64,000 bases of DNA from Prorocentrum cordatum (GCA_963575745.1 CAUYUJ010012736.1:237501-301500), one strand, 5' to 3'. Positions 11,140 to 22,204 are shown, counted from the first letter of the stretch. The notes: generated by a model not told the origin, from the letters alone. Made by a program: numbers and translations.

Positions 11140-11197
11140 TCCACCCGTCGCCGTCGCCAGTCGTCGGTCGTCGGCCGTCGGCAACCGTTCGCCGTCA

Positions 11198-11234
<37 letters not shown>

Positions 11235-11320
11235 GTTCGTCGTCATTAGCTCCTTCGTCGGTCGTCGTCGTCATCATCCCGCTCGTCGACCGTTGGTCGT
11301 CCGTTGTCGTCGTCATCGTC
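11140..11320. repeat. GTC (CGT) triplet array
   Basis: CGTCGTCGT triplets with degenerate flanks of CGTCGGTCGTCGGC. Frames read as Arg-, Ser- or Val-rich strings on plus and Thr/Asp-rich strings on minus. Confidence 0.85.
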
Positions 11321-12067
11321 CATTCCAAACAACAATAGCATCAGGAGCGCCACGGATCGGCGGCACTGGCCGGAGGCCACTACAATAATACCCTATCGAT
11401 GAAGCCTGCATTGCCAAATCGATGTGGCTCCTTCTTTGACATGCACAAAGCCGTTGACGCTGTCGCATCATGAACCTCTGATGGGGGTTGTGCGATCCAG
11501 ATACCAACCGCCAGGAACTAGTCAAGGCACTTTCACTGAACGAGCCACAGTCGAGATATCGTAGACATTCCTGACATTTGCTCTTTGCTTCAAGCTAATG
11601 CCATGGTCCAGGTAGATGCTGTTGCACGAGGAACATGACCAGCGCCGCGCCCGCGAGAGCGCCACCCACAATACCTTTACCCGAGGTTACTACGCCATGC
11701 GCGAAGGTGTTTATGTGCGTGCGCCTACGCCACAGCGCCCAAACGTTTGAGCCTATGCCTGTCGATGTCGTTCAAGTAACCTAAGTAGCCCATCCTTTCG
11801 GAAAGCGTTCTCTCGCTCCTATCGATTTGGTATGCACGAGCCTGGTTCCAACAGCTCCAACCAAATCGCGTTGAGACTGGGGGATCCAGCCCCGAACCTG
11901 CTTTGAGTACGCAGTGATGATGATGAAATAGCCCTTGAAATCTTTTGGGGGATGGATGCTGGCTGCGAGCGGGAGAGAATACAACGCGTGGTAGACCACT
12001 GCTCTTGAACCACGTTTCTCGCCACGATTGCCTTACCAACTCCAAAGCCGGCACGGAATCTGCTTCA
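11321..12067. other. Unassigned unique sequence
   Basis: Moderate-GC sequence without repeats. A 109-codon minus ORF (12,054-11,725) has no recognisable motif. The right end adjoins an inverted-repeat element. Confidence 0.35.
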
Positions 12068-12378
12068 TACTGGGATGACCGTGGGGGGTTCTAAGCGCAT
12101 CATACAGTTTCGAGTGGATGCTACGGTGGGCTACATCTGGCCCAGCCTGGCATATTACTAGGTTGCAACCTTACATCTTAGCGGCCTAGTGGCATACTAG
12201 TGGCAGGTTAGTGCTCAGGGGGCTTAGATAGCTCCGCACAATGGGCGAGGCCCACATAGCACGGATCGCGAATCCCCTTAAACTACCACTTATAGACTAG
12301 GATGGGCCAGATATAACCCACCTTGGCATCCACCTGTACCCCACCTATTCGCCCAGAAACCCAACGGTCATCCCAGTA
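12068..12378. mobile_element. Inverted-repeat (MITE-like) element, family A copy 1
   Basis: The ends TACTGGGATGACCG and CGGTCATCCCAGTA are perfect inverted repeats. Complementarity continues imperfectly for about 100 bp per arm; both arms contain a GTGGATGC and ATCTGGCCCA pair. The centre carries a CTCAGGGGGCTTAGATAGC tract. Related copies are at 43,042-43,333 and 57,989-58,433. No transposase is encoded. A target-site duplication could not be fixed by eye. Confidence 0.7.
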
Positions 12379-12379
12379 G

Positions 12380-13085
12380 TCCGCTTCTCCTTTAAATGAG
12401 AGGAAGTGGAAGCCATATTCTGGAGAACGGTGGCCACCAAAAGGTATACGATTGACTGTTACATATGTGTTTGTGCAATTCGCCAATCCCACGCGCCACT
12501 GTCCTGCCTCATGCAATATGGAATTCAGGACAACGTCTGTGACCAACCTGTTAATGCAGAGGGCGGGTGTCGTTTTGACATTTGTAGCGTTGCGGCCATC
12601 AGGTGCTCGAGTGTGACCATGATCGTCTCGAAGAAAGTGTAGAGTGACAAGAAGTGAGCTTGCCTCACAATGTGCACACTAATCTACCAACTCCATCAGA
12701 TGCTTGGTCGTCTTCCGGACCTTTTCGTGCAGGTCGGGTGCGACGCATAGTCTGGTGCCAACCGCCCCAAAATGTTCCTGGACATATTGCGCACATCCGA
12801 CATTGCGTGCCGGCTCCTTTAAAAGATATCCAAACAATCCTGCTGGAAACCTGTCTGGAGCAAATCGACAAATGACTGGCGAGAGTCGGCAGACCGAACA
12901 CATCCGCTCATGCAAGTCGATGTACAGCTGGCGCTACCCGTTTTCAGGTAAGTTGAGCCAGGTCGTGACGAACGGCGTGCACCATCTTCTAGAATGTCGT
13001 TCGATGTTGAACTCGATGCCTCGAAGGTCGCGGATCCACGCTTCTCCCCAGTACCTAGCCGCACGTTGTAGTTCCAGACCTCTTT
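12380..13085 (-). pseudogene. Unidentified minus-strand coding relic
   Basis: Minus-strand peptide-like segments follow one another with stops between them: 13,084-12,940 (ending VTTWLNLPENG), 12,915-12,679 (containing FPAGLFGYLLKEPARNVGCA and LHEKVRKTTKHLMELVD) and 12,546 downward (VVLNSILHEAGQWRVGLANC), which runs into inverted-repeat element A. The residue composition and lack of repeats suggest a former protein. The family is not recognised. Confidence 0.3.
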
Positions 13086-13139
13086 GACGTCGATCTGGTG
13101 GTGGATGTGCTGGAGGTGAGGGAGGCGGTGGTCCCTTGT

Positions 13140-13320
13140 TCTGCGGTACTTCACTTTTGAAGGGGGCCCTGGGACACACAAATAGATACACACAAATAAG
13201 AGGATTCCCCATATTTTCACATATTTTCTGGGTTTTTGTATTTCCCTCCGCTTCCCATATTTTCGCAAATTTTCTGTGGAGTCGACGATTGATTGTGTCT
13301 GTATGATTCTTTCCCTCTTG
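13140..13320 (+). repeat. Dispersed repeat R1, copy 1
   Basis: Contains GGACACACAAATAGATACAC, CCCATATTTTC motifs and GATTGTGTCTGTATG. It matches 47,385-47,560 over about 175 bp in the same orientation, including the order of three CCCATATTTT-type blocks. Confidence 0.75.
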
Positions 13321-13429
13321 AACTTTCTCCAGCCCAAGACAGAATCTGTGCAACGGCTGCGTCCTTGGACCAGTTCTCCTGCCCAGACATTCGCCGGGGC
13401 TCTGGATGCCTTCCTGGGAACAGGAACAG

Positions 13430-13565
13430 GAGGGAGGGAGGAGAAGGAGGGAGAGGAGAAGGGAGGGACGGAGAAGGAGGGAGGAACGGAGGAGGAAGAG
13501 GCGAGGGGGAGGAGCAGGAAGAGGAGGACGAGGAGGGAGGGAAGGAGGAGCAGGAGAACACGAGC
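13430..13565. repeat. GGA-rich purine tract
   Basis: Degenerate GGAGGGA/GGAAGAGG purine repeats. Long ORFs crossing it on both strands are repeat translations. Confidence 0.8.
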
Positions 13566-13639
13566 ATGAGCACCACCATGGGGCGCCAATCCATGACCAC
13601 TCTCTCGACTGCAGCACTGCTAACGTGCAGACGAAACAG

Positions 13640-13880
13640 ACCATGGCAAGAGGGCCCCGGGGGAGGAGGACGAGGCGAGGCGAGAGGCAGGACGAGGAGA
13701 CAGGCGAGAGTTCCCCCCCCCCGGGAGGAGGCCGGGGCGGAGGTCGACCGGGCAGCGCCTGCTTTAGAAGAGGAAGAAAACAAAAAGAAACAAACCAAAA
13801 ACAGCCACTTTTGGCGTTCCGCACGGATTCCTAGGATCCGTGCTGGCCCCCCCCCCCCCCGCGGCGCCTCAAGTGTATGG
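13640..13880 (+). repeat. Dispersed repeat R2, copy 1
   Basis: Starts GAGGGCCCCGGGGGAGGAGG, contains GGAGGTCGACCGGGCAGCGC and CACTTTTGGCGTTCCGC, and ends near GCGGCGCCTCAAGTGTATGG. It matches 18,285-18,540 closely in the same orientation. Homopolymer C-runs differ in length between copies. Confidence 0.8.
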
Positions 13881-13999
13881 TTATGGCGGGTTCTCTTCTT
13901 CGAAGCGGGGCCCGGGGAGCGCGGCGGCCCCACGGCGGGCGCGCGGGGGGGCCTCCGGACGCCCAGACGCATCGCGCTGGCCTGAGCAGGGGCCGACCG

Positions 14000-14060
14000 T
14001 CCCGGCATTCCTATAGGCCTACCACGAGATGTTCTCAGAACCCCAAAACGTTCCCATAAC
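14000..14060 (+). repeat. Short dispersed repeat R3, copy 1
   Basis: CATTCCTATAGGCCTACCAC followed by GAGATGTTCTCAGAACC matches 16,727-16,780. A third partial copy of the ATGTTCTCAGAACCGCAAAA portion lies at 14,352-14,372, and an inverted-like GGTTCTGAGAAC at 14,484-14,495. Confidence 0.65.
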
Positions 14061-14505
14061 AGAAACAATATTCTTAGAGCATAAGCCCGATGTGCAAAAA
14101 AAAACTCCCGGCCAGAGGTGTTCAAAGAACACGTGCGGACCACATAAGGTTCTAAGTCTTAGAACATGATTTGGTGAGCCAATAAGCAAGCCAAGATGCG
14201 TCGCCACAGCTTGAGTGGTGAGACGGTCAGGAACTTCTGCCCAGCGCGTCGCGGTGACGGCCCCGGCGAAACGCCATGCCCTGCGAGCTAATATCGGCTC
14301 GTTCCGCTTCGTGAGACGGGAGGCTGGGAGGAGCAGGGGCTGGAGCAGGGACATGTTCTCAGAACCGCAAAATGTTCTAAGATGACAAATAGTGTTCTTC
14401 TACCACAAGCCCGAGGTGCTTACACAAAACGGCCTCAGCCAGAAATGTTCGGAGAACACCCCGCGTAGACCGCAACCGCAACAGGTTCTGAGAACAGTCT
14501 TTGTC

Positions 14506-14680
14506 TAGGCCTCCAAGATGGGGTCGGAGCAGATGGGGTCGGAGGATCGCGCCGCATCGCCGATGCGTCGCCGGTGCATCGCCGATACATCGCCGATGCA
14601 TCGACGATGTATCGCCGATGTATCGGCGATGCGGCACGATCCTCCGACCCCATCTGCTCCGACCACATCTAGGAGGCCTC
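14506..14680. mobile_element. Foldback element, family B copy 1
   Basis: The arms begin AGGCCTCCAAGATGGGGTCG and end, inverted, at AGGAGGCCT. Both arms contain GGGGTCGGAGCAGATG or its complement, and then GGATCGTGCCGCATCGCCGA-like sequence. The centre is a run of CATCGCCGATG-type units that are themselves self-complementary, so almost the whole 175 bp can pair. Copy 2 is at 16,128-16,327. No protein is encoded. Confidence 0.75.
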
Positions 14681-14859
14681 TGCTTTGGTGGGCCTGCAGG
14701 CAGGCGAGGCTGCTTCGCCACTGCTTGACTGGCGCCCTCACGAGAACGGCGACTCCTGGCGATCGTGCGCGAGCGCCGCGGGCTGCGCGCCGCCCGGCGG
14801 GGCCGACGCCGGGCCCGCCGGGCCCGGCCGCGGCCCCGGGCCCTGCATCTCACGTCCTC

Positions 14860-15130
14860 GGGACGGGGGGGGGGAGGGGAGGGCTCGCCGCTCTCGCTGC
14901 CTCGCACTGCCTCGCGCCCGCTGCTCCTCCACTCCTCCCTCCCTGCCTCCCAGCCTCTTCCTCCGCCGGCTCCGGCTCCGCCGCCTCCTCCTCCTCTTCC
15001 TCCTCCCTCGCTCTTCTTCCCCTAGCCCTCCTCCTCCTCCTCCTCCTCCTCCTCCCTCGCTCTTCTTCCCCTAGCCCTTCCTCCTCGTCCTCCTCGAGGG
15101 GAGCGTGGTCGCTCTCCGCATCCTCCCGTC
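14860..15130. repeat. CT-rich tract with TCC array and a short direct repeat
   Basis: Pyrimidine-rich sequence containing TCC repeats. The string CTCGCTCTTCTTCCCCTAGC occurs twice, at 15,008 and 15,056. Confidence 0.7.
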
Positions 15131-16127
15131 CTCTGCATCTCGCGTCCTCTGCCCCTGAGGGACAGTGCAGATAGCACAGGCCGTGGGCCTGCGAGCATAG
15201 GGCCCTGAGGAAGACGAGTCCCTAAACATGCTCGCGCCAAGAAACAAATAGTGAGCGTTTTTTTTTACTCGGCGTCTCGACATCGGGCGAAAGGGGGGGG
15301 GGGGAAGGGGAGGGGAGCTGGCTCTGGATCTCTGCCTAGTGCGACTGTCTGGAACCGTGCGCCCTTCGAGGGGAGACTGCACCCGCTCGACACAGGCGCC
15401 AAACAGAGCCAAGATCCACTCCAGGGGGGGTGTTTGAGGGCCCGCGCCGATCGGCAAAACAATGAATACAGTCGGGCCCTGAAGAAGGAACCCTTTTGGT
15501 TGGGGAGGGGCTCCGCGTTCCTTAAGTGTTTCACAGCTTGCCTCAGGTTTTCCTTATGTTTTCGATAGGAAATCGAAGTTTAACATATGGAAAAAAAGGG
15601 GCCTTGTTCCTTATTTAGGGTTCCTTAGGTCAACGCCCCGACTGTAAAAAGACGATCACCATGGAACAAATAACGACGTTTTTTCTACCCGTCCCGGCCT
15701 CGGGGGGCCCTCCCCGGGCCCCGCGACCGTCAAAAACAAACGACTCGGGGGCAACGTGCGGAGAAGAATAGGGCATCGCATGTCTGGGCCTGGGCATTGC
15801 CGAATCGACTCCCATCCCTTCCGTCAGGTCTGGCCTGTCCTCCTTCCGGCGGATTTTGGACGAATCATGAAAGGTAGTCAAAACCATATGCAAAACTAGC
15901 CAAACGTAGTCGAGACAATTCTGGCATGTCTTCCTACTTTCGAATATTCCCCCTGCAGAGGGACATGCCCGACTTAACCCTACTGGCATAGTCTTGGCCC
16001 CGCTGGCCGGCGCAACCCCCCAAACTGTGGTGGCCTGTGCGGTTCCCTCTGGGCTTCCCGCGGGGACCCCATCCCCGCCGCGGGAGGGTGGGCTGAGGTT
16101 GAGCCGAGCTGCCCTGGCCGAGTGTAG
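15131..16127. other. Unassigned sequence
   Basis: About 1 kb with no recognised gene or array. Minus ORFs here lack motifs. Short A/T runs (15,590-15,600) and G-runs (15,294-15,304) are the only local features seen. Confidence 0.35.
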
Positions 16128-16327
16128 AGGCCTCCTGGATGGGGTCCGAGCAAATGGGGTCGAAAAATCGCTCATCGCCGACGCATCGGCGACGCACTGG
16201 CGACGTCGGCAATGCACCGGCGACGCCAGCGCGGAGAAAATCGGGCTCCGCGTCAAGCCGCGCCGCCGATGCATCGATGCGGCACGATCCTGCGACCACA
16301 TCTACTCCGACCCCATCCAGGAGGCCT
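16128..16327. mobile_element. Foldback element, family B copy 2
   Basis: Arms AGGCCTCCTGGATGGGGTCC and the inverted GGATGGGGTCGGAGTAGATG match copy 1. The core of GCATCGGCGACG-like units differs in length and includes a non-matching insert (16,230-16,255), so copies share ends but not core. Confidence 0.7.
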
Positions 16328-16381
16328 GGAGAGTGAGGCTGGGGATCGGCTCGACGATGCTGAGTGCCCTCTGGGTCCCAG

Positions 16382-16400
16382 TGCTCTCTCTCTGTCTCTG

Positions 16401-16433
<33 letters not shown>

Positions 16434-16437
16434 ATCT
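16382..16437. repeat. CTCTGT/CT microsatellite
   Basis: TCTCTG hexamers followed by CT dinucleotides directly abut foldback element C. CT-rich sequence also follows that element (16,594-16,618), as if it had inserted into a CT tract. Confidence 0.85.
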
Positions 16438-16439
16438 TT

Positions 16440-16593
16440 ACCAGCCTGGAACATATCCCTATCCCTAAGCTGGGCATCGCCTCAACACAATGCCAATCTT
16501 AGGGATTCCCTTGGTTTTTCAGGGCGCATCCCTAAGATTGTCATCGCCTTTTGGCGTGTCAATCTTAGGGATAGGGTTAAGTTCGAGGCTGGT
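16440..16593. mobile_element. Foldback element, family C copy 1
   Basis: Ends ACCAGCCTGGAAC and GTTCGAGGCTGGT pair. Arms continue with ATCCCTATCCCTAAG and its complement CTTAGGGATAGGGTTAAG. The interior repeats CAATCTTAGGGAT and its complement. Copy 2 at 44,992-45,144 has almost the same length and order. No ORF is retained. Confidence 0.75.
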
Positions 16594-16726
16594 GATCTCT
16601 CTCGCTCTCTCTCTCCAGGACAGGACCCCGCAGCCCAAGACGGCTCGTGGACGGGCCCCCGTGGCCCCGAGGGCCTGGGAGCCCGGGGGCGGTGCAGGGC
16701 CGCAGGACTCGAGCAGGGACCGACCG

Positions 16727-16800
16727 CCCGGGCATCCCTATAGGCCTACCACGACATGTTCTCAGAACCGCAAAACGTTCTAAGAACCCGAAAACGTTCT
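16727..16800 (+). repeat. Short dispersed repeat R3, copy 2
   Basis: CATCCCTATAGGCCTACCAC then ACATGTTCTCAGAACCGC matches 14,000-14,060. It is followed by a short tandem of AAAACGTTCTAAGAACCCG (16,763-16,830). Confidence 0.65.
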
Positions 16801-16832
16801 AAGAACCCGAAAAGAGCCCGAAGACGTTCTAG

Positions 16833-18230
16833 TTATCCCGGCAAAGCAACCTAACAGCGATGTGTAGAAGCATATATGGAAGCATTCCCCTTAAGATTCA
16901 GATGAGAATCCAGTTGTAGAGTTCTGCTGTTCTCGCAGCCTGCCTCAGCCTCAGCCTCAGCCTGCCTCAGCATCAGCCTCAGCCTGCTTCAGCCTCAGCC
17001 TCAGTCTGCCTTCAGCCTCAGCCTCTGTGCCTCAGCCTGCCTCAGCCTCAGCCTGCCAGCCTCAGCCTCAGCCTGCTTCAGCCTCAGCCTCAGCCTCAGC
17101 CTCAGCCTCAGCCTGCCTCAGCCTCAGCCTCAGCCTGCCTCAGCCTGCCCTCACCCTCAGCCTCAGCCTCAGCCTCAGCCTCAGCCTCAGCCTGCCTCAG
17201 CCTCAGCCTCAGCCTGCCTCAGCATCAGCCTGCCTCAGCAGCCTCAGCCTGCCTCAGCCTCAGCCTGCTTCAGCCTCAGCCTCAGTCTGCCTTCAGCCTC
17301 AGCCTCTGTGCCTCAGCCTGCCTCAGCATCAGCCTGCATCCGCCTCAGCCTCAGCCTCAGCCTCAGCCTGCCTCAGCATCAGCCTGCCTCAGCGTCTGCC
17401 TCAGCCTGCCTCAGCCTCAGTCTGCCTTCAGCCTCAGCCTCAGCCTCAGCCTCAGCATCAGCCTGCCTCAGCCTCAGCCTCAGCCTGCCTCAGCGCCTCT
17501 CAGCCTCAGCCTGCCTTCAGCCTCGGCCTCAGCCTCAGCCTGCCTCAGCCTCATCAGCCTCAGCCTGCCTGCCTCAGCCTCAGCCTCAACAGCACCCATT
17601 CTCAGCCTCTGCATCAGCATCAAAATGTGGCCCGGGAATGGAGTTCTGGGAACTCGAAGAGCACGAAGTGGCCTACAGTTGGCTCCGGGCATTCAAAATG
17701 TGGCCCGGGAATGGAGTTCTGGGCACTCGAAGAGCACGAAGTGGCCTACAGTTGGCTCCGGGCATTCAAAATGTGGCCCGGGAATGGAGTTCTGGGAACT
17801 CGAAGAGCACGAAGTGGCCTACAGTTGGCTCCGGGCATTCAAAATGTAGCCCGGGAATGGAGTTCTGGGAACTCGAAGAGCACGAAGTGGCCTACAGTTG
17901 GCTCCGGGCATTCAAAATGTGGCCCGGGAATGGAGTTCTGGGAACTCGAAGAGCACGAAGTGGCCTACAGTTGGCTCCGGGCATTCAAAATGTGGACCGG
18001 GAATGGAGTTCTGGGAAGTCGAAGAGCACGAAGTGGCCTACAGTTGGCTCCGGGCATTCAGAATGTGGCCCGGGAATGGAGTTCTGGGAGGTCGCAAAGA
18101 GCACGAAGTGTGTGACTGTTTGCGAAAAACAAGTTCGGACACGAGTTCGGACACAGCTCCCAGGATGCTGCCCAGACCCCCCTGTGGAGTCATCTGCTGC
18201 TCTCTTTTGAGACCACTAGAAACCTATCAG
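16833..18230 (+). repeat. Composite satellite, copy 1 (5' unit + AGCCTC + 73-bp + 3' unit)
   Basis: Four modules in fixed order: a 106-bp 5' unit (16,833-16,938, starting TTATCCCGGCAAAGCAACC); a degenerate AGCCTC hexamer array with frequent AGCCTGCCTC variants (16,939-17,600); a 73-bp tandem array of about 6.6 copies (17,621-18,108; junctions at 17,694, 17,767, 17,840, 17,913, 17,986 and 18,059); and a 122-bp 3' unit (18,109-18,230, containing GAGTTCGGACACAGCTCCC). All three plus frames stay open through the 73-bp array, but no known protein results. Confidence 0.9.
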
Positions 18231-18284
18231 TCTTCGCTGTTAGGTAAAAACCCGAAGCCTTGTGCGTGCGTTCCCCGAAGCAAG

Positions 18285-18690
18285 AGGGACCCGGGGGAGG
18301 AGGACGAGGCGAGGCGACAGGAAGGACAAAGAGACAGGCGAGAGTTCCCCCCCCCCCCCAGGGAGGAGGCCGGGGCGGAGGTCGACCGGGCAGCGCCTGC
18401 TTTAGACGAGGAAGAACAAGCAGAACAAAAACAATAAACATCAACTTTTGGTGCTCCGCGCAGATTTCTGAAACCCGTGCTGGGCCCCCCCCCCCCGGCG
18501 GCGCCTCAAAGTGTATGTTTATGGCGCCTCAAGCGTACGTGACGAAGCAAAAGCATAACAAAAACAATAAACATCAACTTTTGGTGCTCCGCGCAGATTT
18601 CTAGGACCCGTGCTGCCCCCCCCCCGGCGGCGCCTCAAAGTGCATGTTTGTGGCGCCTCAAGCGTACGTGACGAAGCAAAAGCATAACAC
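18285..18690 (+). repeat. Dispersed repeat R2, copy 2, with a 133-bp tandem duplication
   Basis: 18,285-18,540 repeats 13,640-13,880. Its 3' part, from AACAAAAACAATAAACATC (18,424) to GACGAAGCAAAAGCATAAC, is duplicated in tandem starting at 18,557, a spacing of 133 bp. The core CTTTTGGTGCTCCGCGCAGA also resembles 46,765-46,790. Confidence 0.8.
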
Positions 18691-18693
18691 AAA

Positions 18694-20390
18694 TTATCCC
18701 GGCAAAGCAACCTAACAGCGATGTGTAGGAGCATATCTGGAAGCATTCCCCTTAAGATTCAGATGATAATCCAGTTGTAGAATTCTGCTGTTCTCGCAGT
18801 CGTAGTCGCATTCGCGATGACAGTCGCAGTGGCCTGCATCACAGCCTCAGCCTCAGCCTCAGCCTGCCTCAGCCTCAGCCTCAGCCTGCTTCAGCCTCAG
18901 CCTCAGTCTGCCTTCAGCCTCGGCCTCAGCCTCAGCCTGCCTCAGCCTCAGCCTGCCTCAGCCTCAGCCTCAGCCTCAGCCTGCCTCAGCATCAGCCTCA
19001 GCCTCAGCCTCAGCCTCAGCCTGCCTCAGCCTCAGCCTCAGCCTTCAGCCTCAGCCTCAGTCTGCCTTCAGCCTCGGCCTCAGCCTCAGCCTGCCTCAGC
19101 CTCAGCCTGCATCAGCCTCAGCCTCAGCCTCAGCCTGCCTCAGCATCAGCCTGCCTCAGCCTCAGCCTCAGCCTGCCTCAGCCTCAGCCTCAGCCTGCTT
19201 CAGCCTCAGCCTCAGTCTGCCTTCAGCCTCGGCCTCAGCCTCAGCCTGCCTCAGCCTCAGCCTGCATGAGCCTCAGCCTCAGCCTCAGCCTGCCTCAGCA
19301 TCAGCCTGCCTCAGCCTCAGCCTGCCTCAGCCTCAGCCTCAGCCTGCCTCAGCCTCAGCCTCAGTCTGCCTTCAGCCTCGGCCTCAGCCTCAGCCTGCCT
19401 CAGCCTCAGCCTGCATCAGCCTCAGCCTCAGCCTCAGCCTGCCTCAGCATCAGCCTGCCTCAGCCTCAGCCTCAGCCTCAGCCTGCCTCAGCCTCAGCCT
19501 GCCTTCAGCCTCAGCCTGCAGTCTGCCTTCAGCCTCGGCCTCAGCCTCAGCCTGCCTCAGCCTCAGCCTGCATCAGCCTCAGCCTCAGCCTCAGCCTGCC
19601 TCAGCATCAGCCTGCCAGCCTCAGCCTCAGCCTCAGCCTCAGCCTCCCTCAGCCTCAGTCTGCTTCAGCCTCAGCCTCAGTGCCTGCCTCAGCCTCAGCC
19701 TCAGCCTGCCTCAGCCTCAGCCTCAGAAGCCTGCCTCAAGCCTCAGCCTGCATCAGCCTCAGCCTCAGCCTGCCTTCAGAATGCTCTGCATCAGCCTCAG
19801 CATCAGCCTGCCTCAGCATTCACTTCGGGAACTCGAAGAACACGAAGTGGCCTACAGTTGGCTCCGGGCATTCAAAATCATGCCCAGGAATGGAGTTCTG
19901 GGAACTCGAAGACCACGAAGTGGCCTACAGTTGGCTCCGGGCATTCAAAATCATGCCCAGGAATGGAGTTCTGGGAACTTGAAGAGCACGAAGTGGCCTA
20001 CAGTTGGCTCCGGGCATCCAAAATGTGGCCCGGGAATGGAGTTCTGGGAACTCGAAGAGCACGAAGTGGCCTACAGTTGGCTCCGGGCATCCAAAATGTG
20101 GCCCGGGAATGGAGTTCTGGGAAATCGAAAAGCACGAAGTGGCCTACAGAAAATGTGGCCCTGGAATGGAGTTCTGGGAAGTCGAAGAGCACGAAGTGGC
20201 CTACAGTTGGCTCCGGGCATTCAGAATGTGGCCCGGGAATGGAGTTCTGGGAGGTCGAAGAGCACGAAGTGTGTGACTGTTTGCGAAAAACGAGTTCGGA
20301 CACGAGTTCGGACACAGCTCCCCGGATGCCGCCCAGACCCCCTGTGGAGTCATCTGCTGCTCTCTTTTGAGTCCACTAGAAACCCATCAG
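18694..20390 (+). repeat. Composite satellite, copy 2
   Basis: 5' unit 18,694-18,799; AGCCTC hexamer array about 18,840-19,815; 73-bp array about 19,826-20,270, with some units altered (two read AAAATCATGCCCAGG in place of AAAATGTGGCCCGGG, and one has lost part of the unit near 20,150); 3' unit about 20,270-20,390. The order and flanks equal copy 1. Confidence 0.9.
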
Positions 20391-20414
20391 CAAAAGCTGT
20401 TAGGCAACAGTAAA

Positions 20415-21562
20415 TTATCCCGGCAAAGCAACCGAACAACGATGTGTAGAAGCATATATGGAAACATTCCCCTTAAGATCCAGATGAGAATCCAGTTGTA
20501 GAATTCTCCTGTTCTCGCAGTCGCAGTCGCATTCGCGATGACAGTCGCAGCGGCGACGGCAGTCACAGTCATAGCCTCAGCCTGAGCCTGCCTCAGTATC
20601 AGCCTGCCTCAGCCTCAGCCTCAGCCTGCCTCAGCCTCAGCCTCAGCCTGCTTCAGCCTCAGCCTCAGCCTCAGCCTCAGCCTCTGCCTTCAGCCTCGGC
20701 CTCAGCCTCAGCCTGCCTCAGCCTCAGCCTGCATCAGCCTCAGCCTCAGCCTCAGCCTCAGCCTGCCTCAGCATCAGCCTGCCTCAGCCTCAGCCTCAGC
20801 CTCAGCCTCAGCCTCAGCCTCCTCAGCCTCAGCCTGCTGCCTCAGCATCAGCCTGCCTCAGCCTCAGCATCTGCCTCGGCCTCAGCCTCAGCCTGCCTCA
20901 GCCTCAGCCAGCCTCAGCCTCAGCCTCAGCCTCAGCCTGCATCAGCCTCAGCCCCAGCCTCAGCCTGCCTCAGCACCAGCCTGCCTCAGCGTCTGCCTCA
21001 GCCTGCTTCAGCCTCAGCCTCAGCCACAGCCACAGCCTCAGCCACAGCCACAGCCTCCGCCTCAGCCTCAGCCTGCCTCAGCCTCACCCTGCATCAGCCT
21101 CAGCCTCAGCCTGCTTCAGCCTCAGCCTCAGCCTCAGCCTCAGCCTGCCTCAGCCTCAGCTTCAGCCTGCCTCAGCGTCTGCCTCAGCCCGCCTCATCCT
21201 CATCCTCATCCTCATCCTCATCCTCAGCCTCAGCCTCAGCGTCAGCCTGCCTCAGCCTCAGCCTGCCTCAGCCTCAGCCTGCCTCAGCCTCAGTCTGCCT
21301 CAGTATCAGCTTGCCTAAGCCTCAGCCTCAGCCTGCCTCAGCCTGCCTCAGCCTCAGCCTCAGCCTGCTTCAGCCTCAGCTTCAGTCTGCCCTCAGCCTC
21401 AACCTTATCCTCAGCCTCAGCCTCAGCCTGCCTCAGCATCAGCCTGCCTCAGCGTCTGCCTCAGCGTCTGCCTCGGCCCCAGCCTCAACCTCAGCCTCAG
21501 CCTCAGCCTGCCTCAGCCTCAGCCTGCCTCAGCCTCAGCCTCAGCCTGCCTCAGCAGCAGCC
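20415..21562 (+). repeat. Composite satellite, copy 3 (truncated: 5' unit and AGCCTC array only)
   Basis: 5' unit 20,415-20,520, then a short bridge of GTCGCAGTCGCATTCGCGAT-like sequence and an AGCCTC array (20,572-21,562) with local variants such as CATCCT (21,190-21,225) and AGCCAC (21,020-21,055). The 73-bp array and 3' unit are absent. The array ends against a minus-strand coding relic. Confidence 0.85.
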
Positions 21563-22068
21563 TGCTCGGGCGCGGCCAAACCGACCCCTAGCAAACCATA
21601 CCCTTGCGTAACGAGTTTTGCGTTTTCGATGTCAATGCGGTCCGCGCGTGCGTTGGCTGCAGACTCGAGCAAAACGAATTGCCCACGCGCGAAGCGCTCT
21701 CGGGGCACGACCGGCGCCGCCCCAAAGGAATTCGCAAACAGAAGTCATGAAGTGCAGCAAAGGTGCCGCGCAGCTTCCTCGATCGAGTCGGAAAGCGTGC
21801 TTGTTTGGCGGAGTTGGCGAAGGAGCAATGGGAGCATCGCTGCCATTCTTGCGCGTGCGTCTACAATGTTTTCAGATGCGGCACCATCGCATCTGCATCT
21901 TGGGGCGCGAGCGGCTTCGCAACTAGAGGAAACATATGATTGCCCGCTGACACTTTTCGGTGCTACTGTTGACTCGATCATCTTAACCACTCGCGTGCGT
22001 TTTGTGTTTGTCTCAGAATCAATGCTCGACAGTGGCCCCTCGCGGAAATTGCAGGGATTTGACAACAA
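21557..22068 (-). pseudogene. Unidentified minus-strand coding relic next to the hexamer array
   Basis: A minus ORF (22,068-21,745) is in frame, through a single TGA, with a further 60 residues of non-repetitive peptide (GAAPVVPRERFARGQFVLLE, then SAANARADRIDIENAKLVTQ and GYGLLGVGLAAPE) that ends exactly where the AGCCTC array begins. No family was recognised. The last 13 residues reappear in nucleotide form at 26,476-26,512, again next to an AGCCTC/73-bp array. Confidence 0.35.
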
Positions 22069-22204
22069 CTCGCCGTCGATTTCGGCTGACGCCCGGGGCC
22101 CCGCTTTCCTAGGTTACCGAGAATGTTAGGATATGCGGGGGTTGCCAGACGATTGATGCTGGCGGTCGGACTCCGGAGCTCGCGGTTTCCCTCGAGCGAG
22201 CTGG

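Noticed and set aside
12283-12546. 87-residue minus ORF as a complete gene
   Set aside because: Its C-terminal third is inverted-repeat element A; only the upstream part looks coding.
16440-16593. Telomere-type repeat
   Set aside because: Only one or two CCCTAT units per arm; they are the inverted arms of a foldback element.
17027-18437. Long repetitive ORFs as repeat proteins
   Set aside because: All three frames are open because of unit composition and a period of 73; no domain or start context supports one frame.
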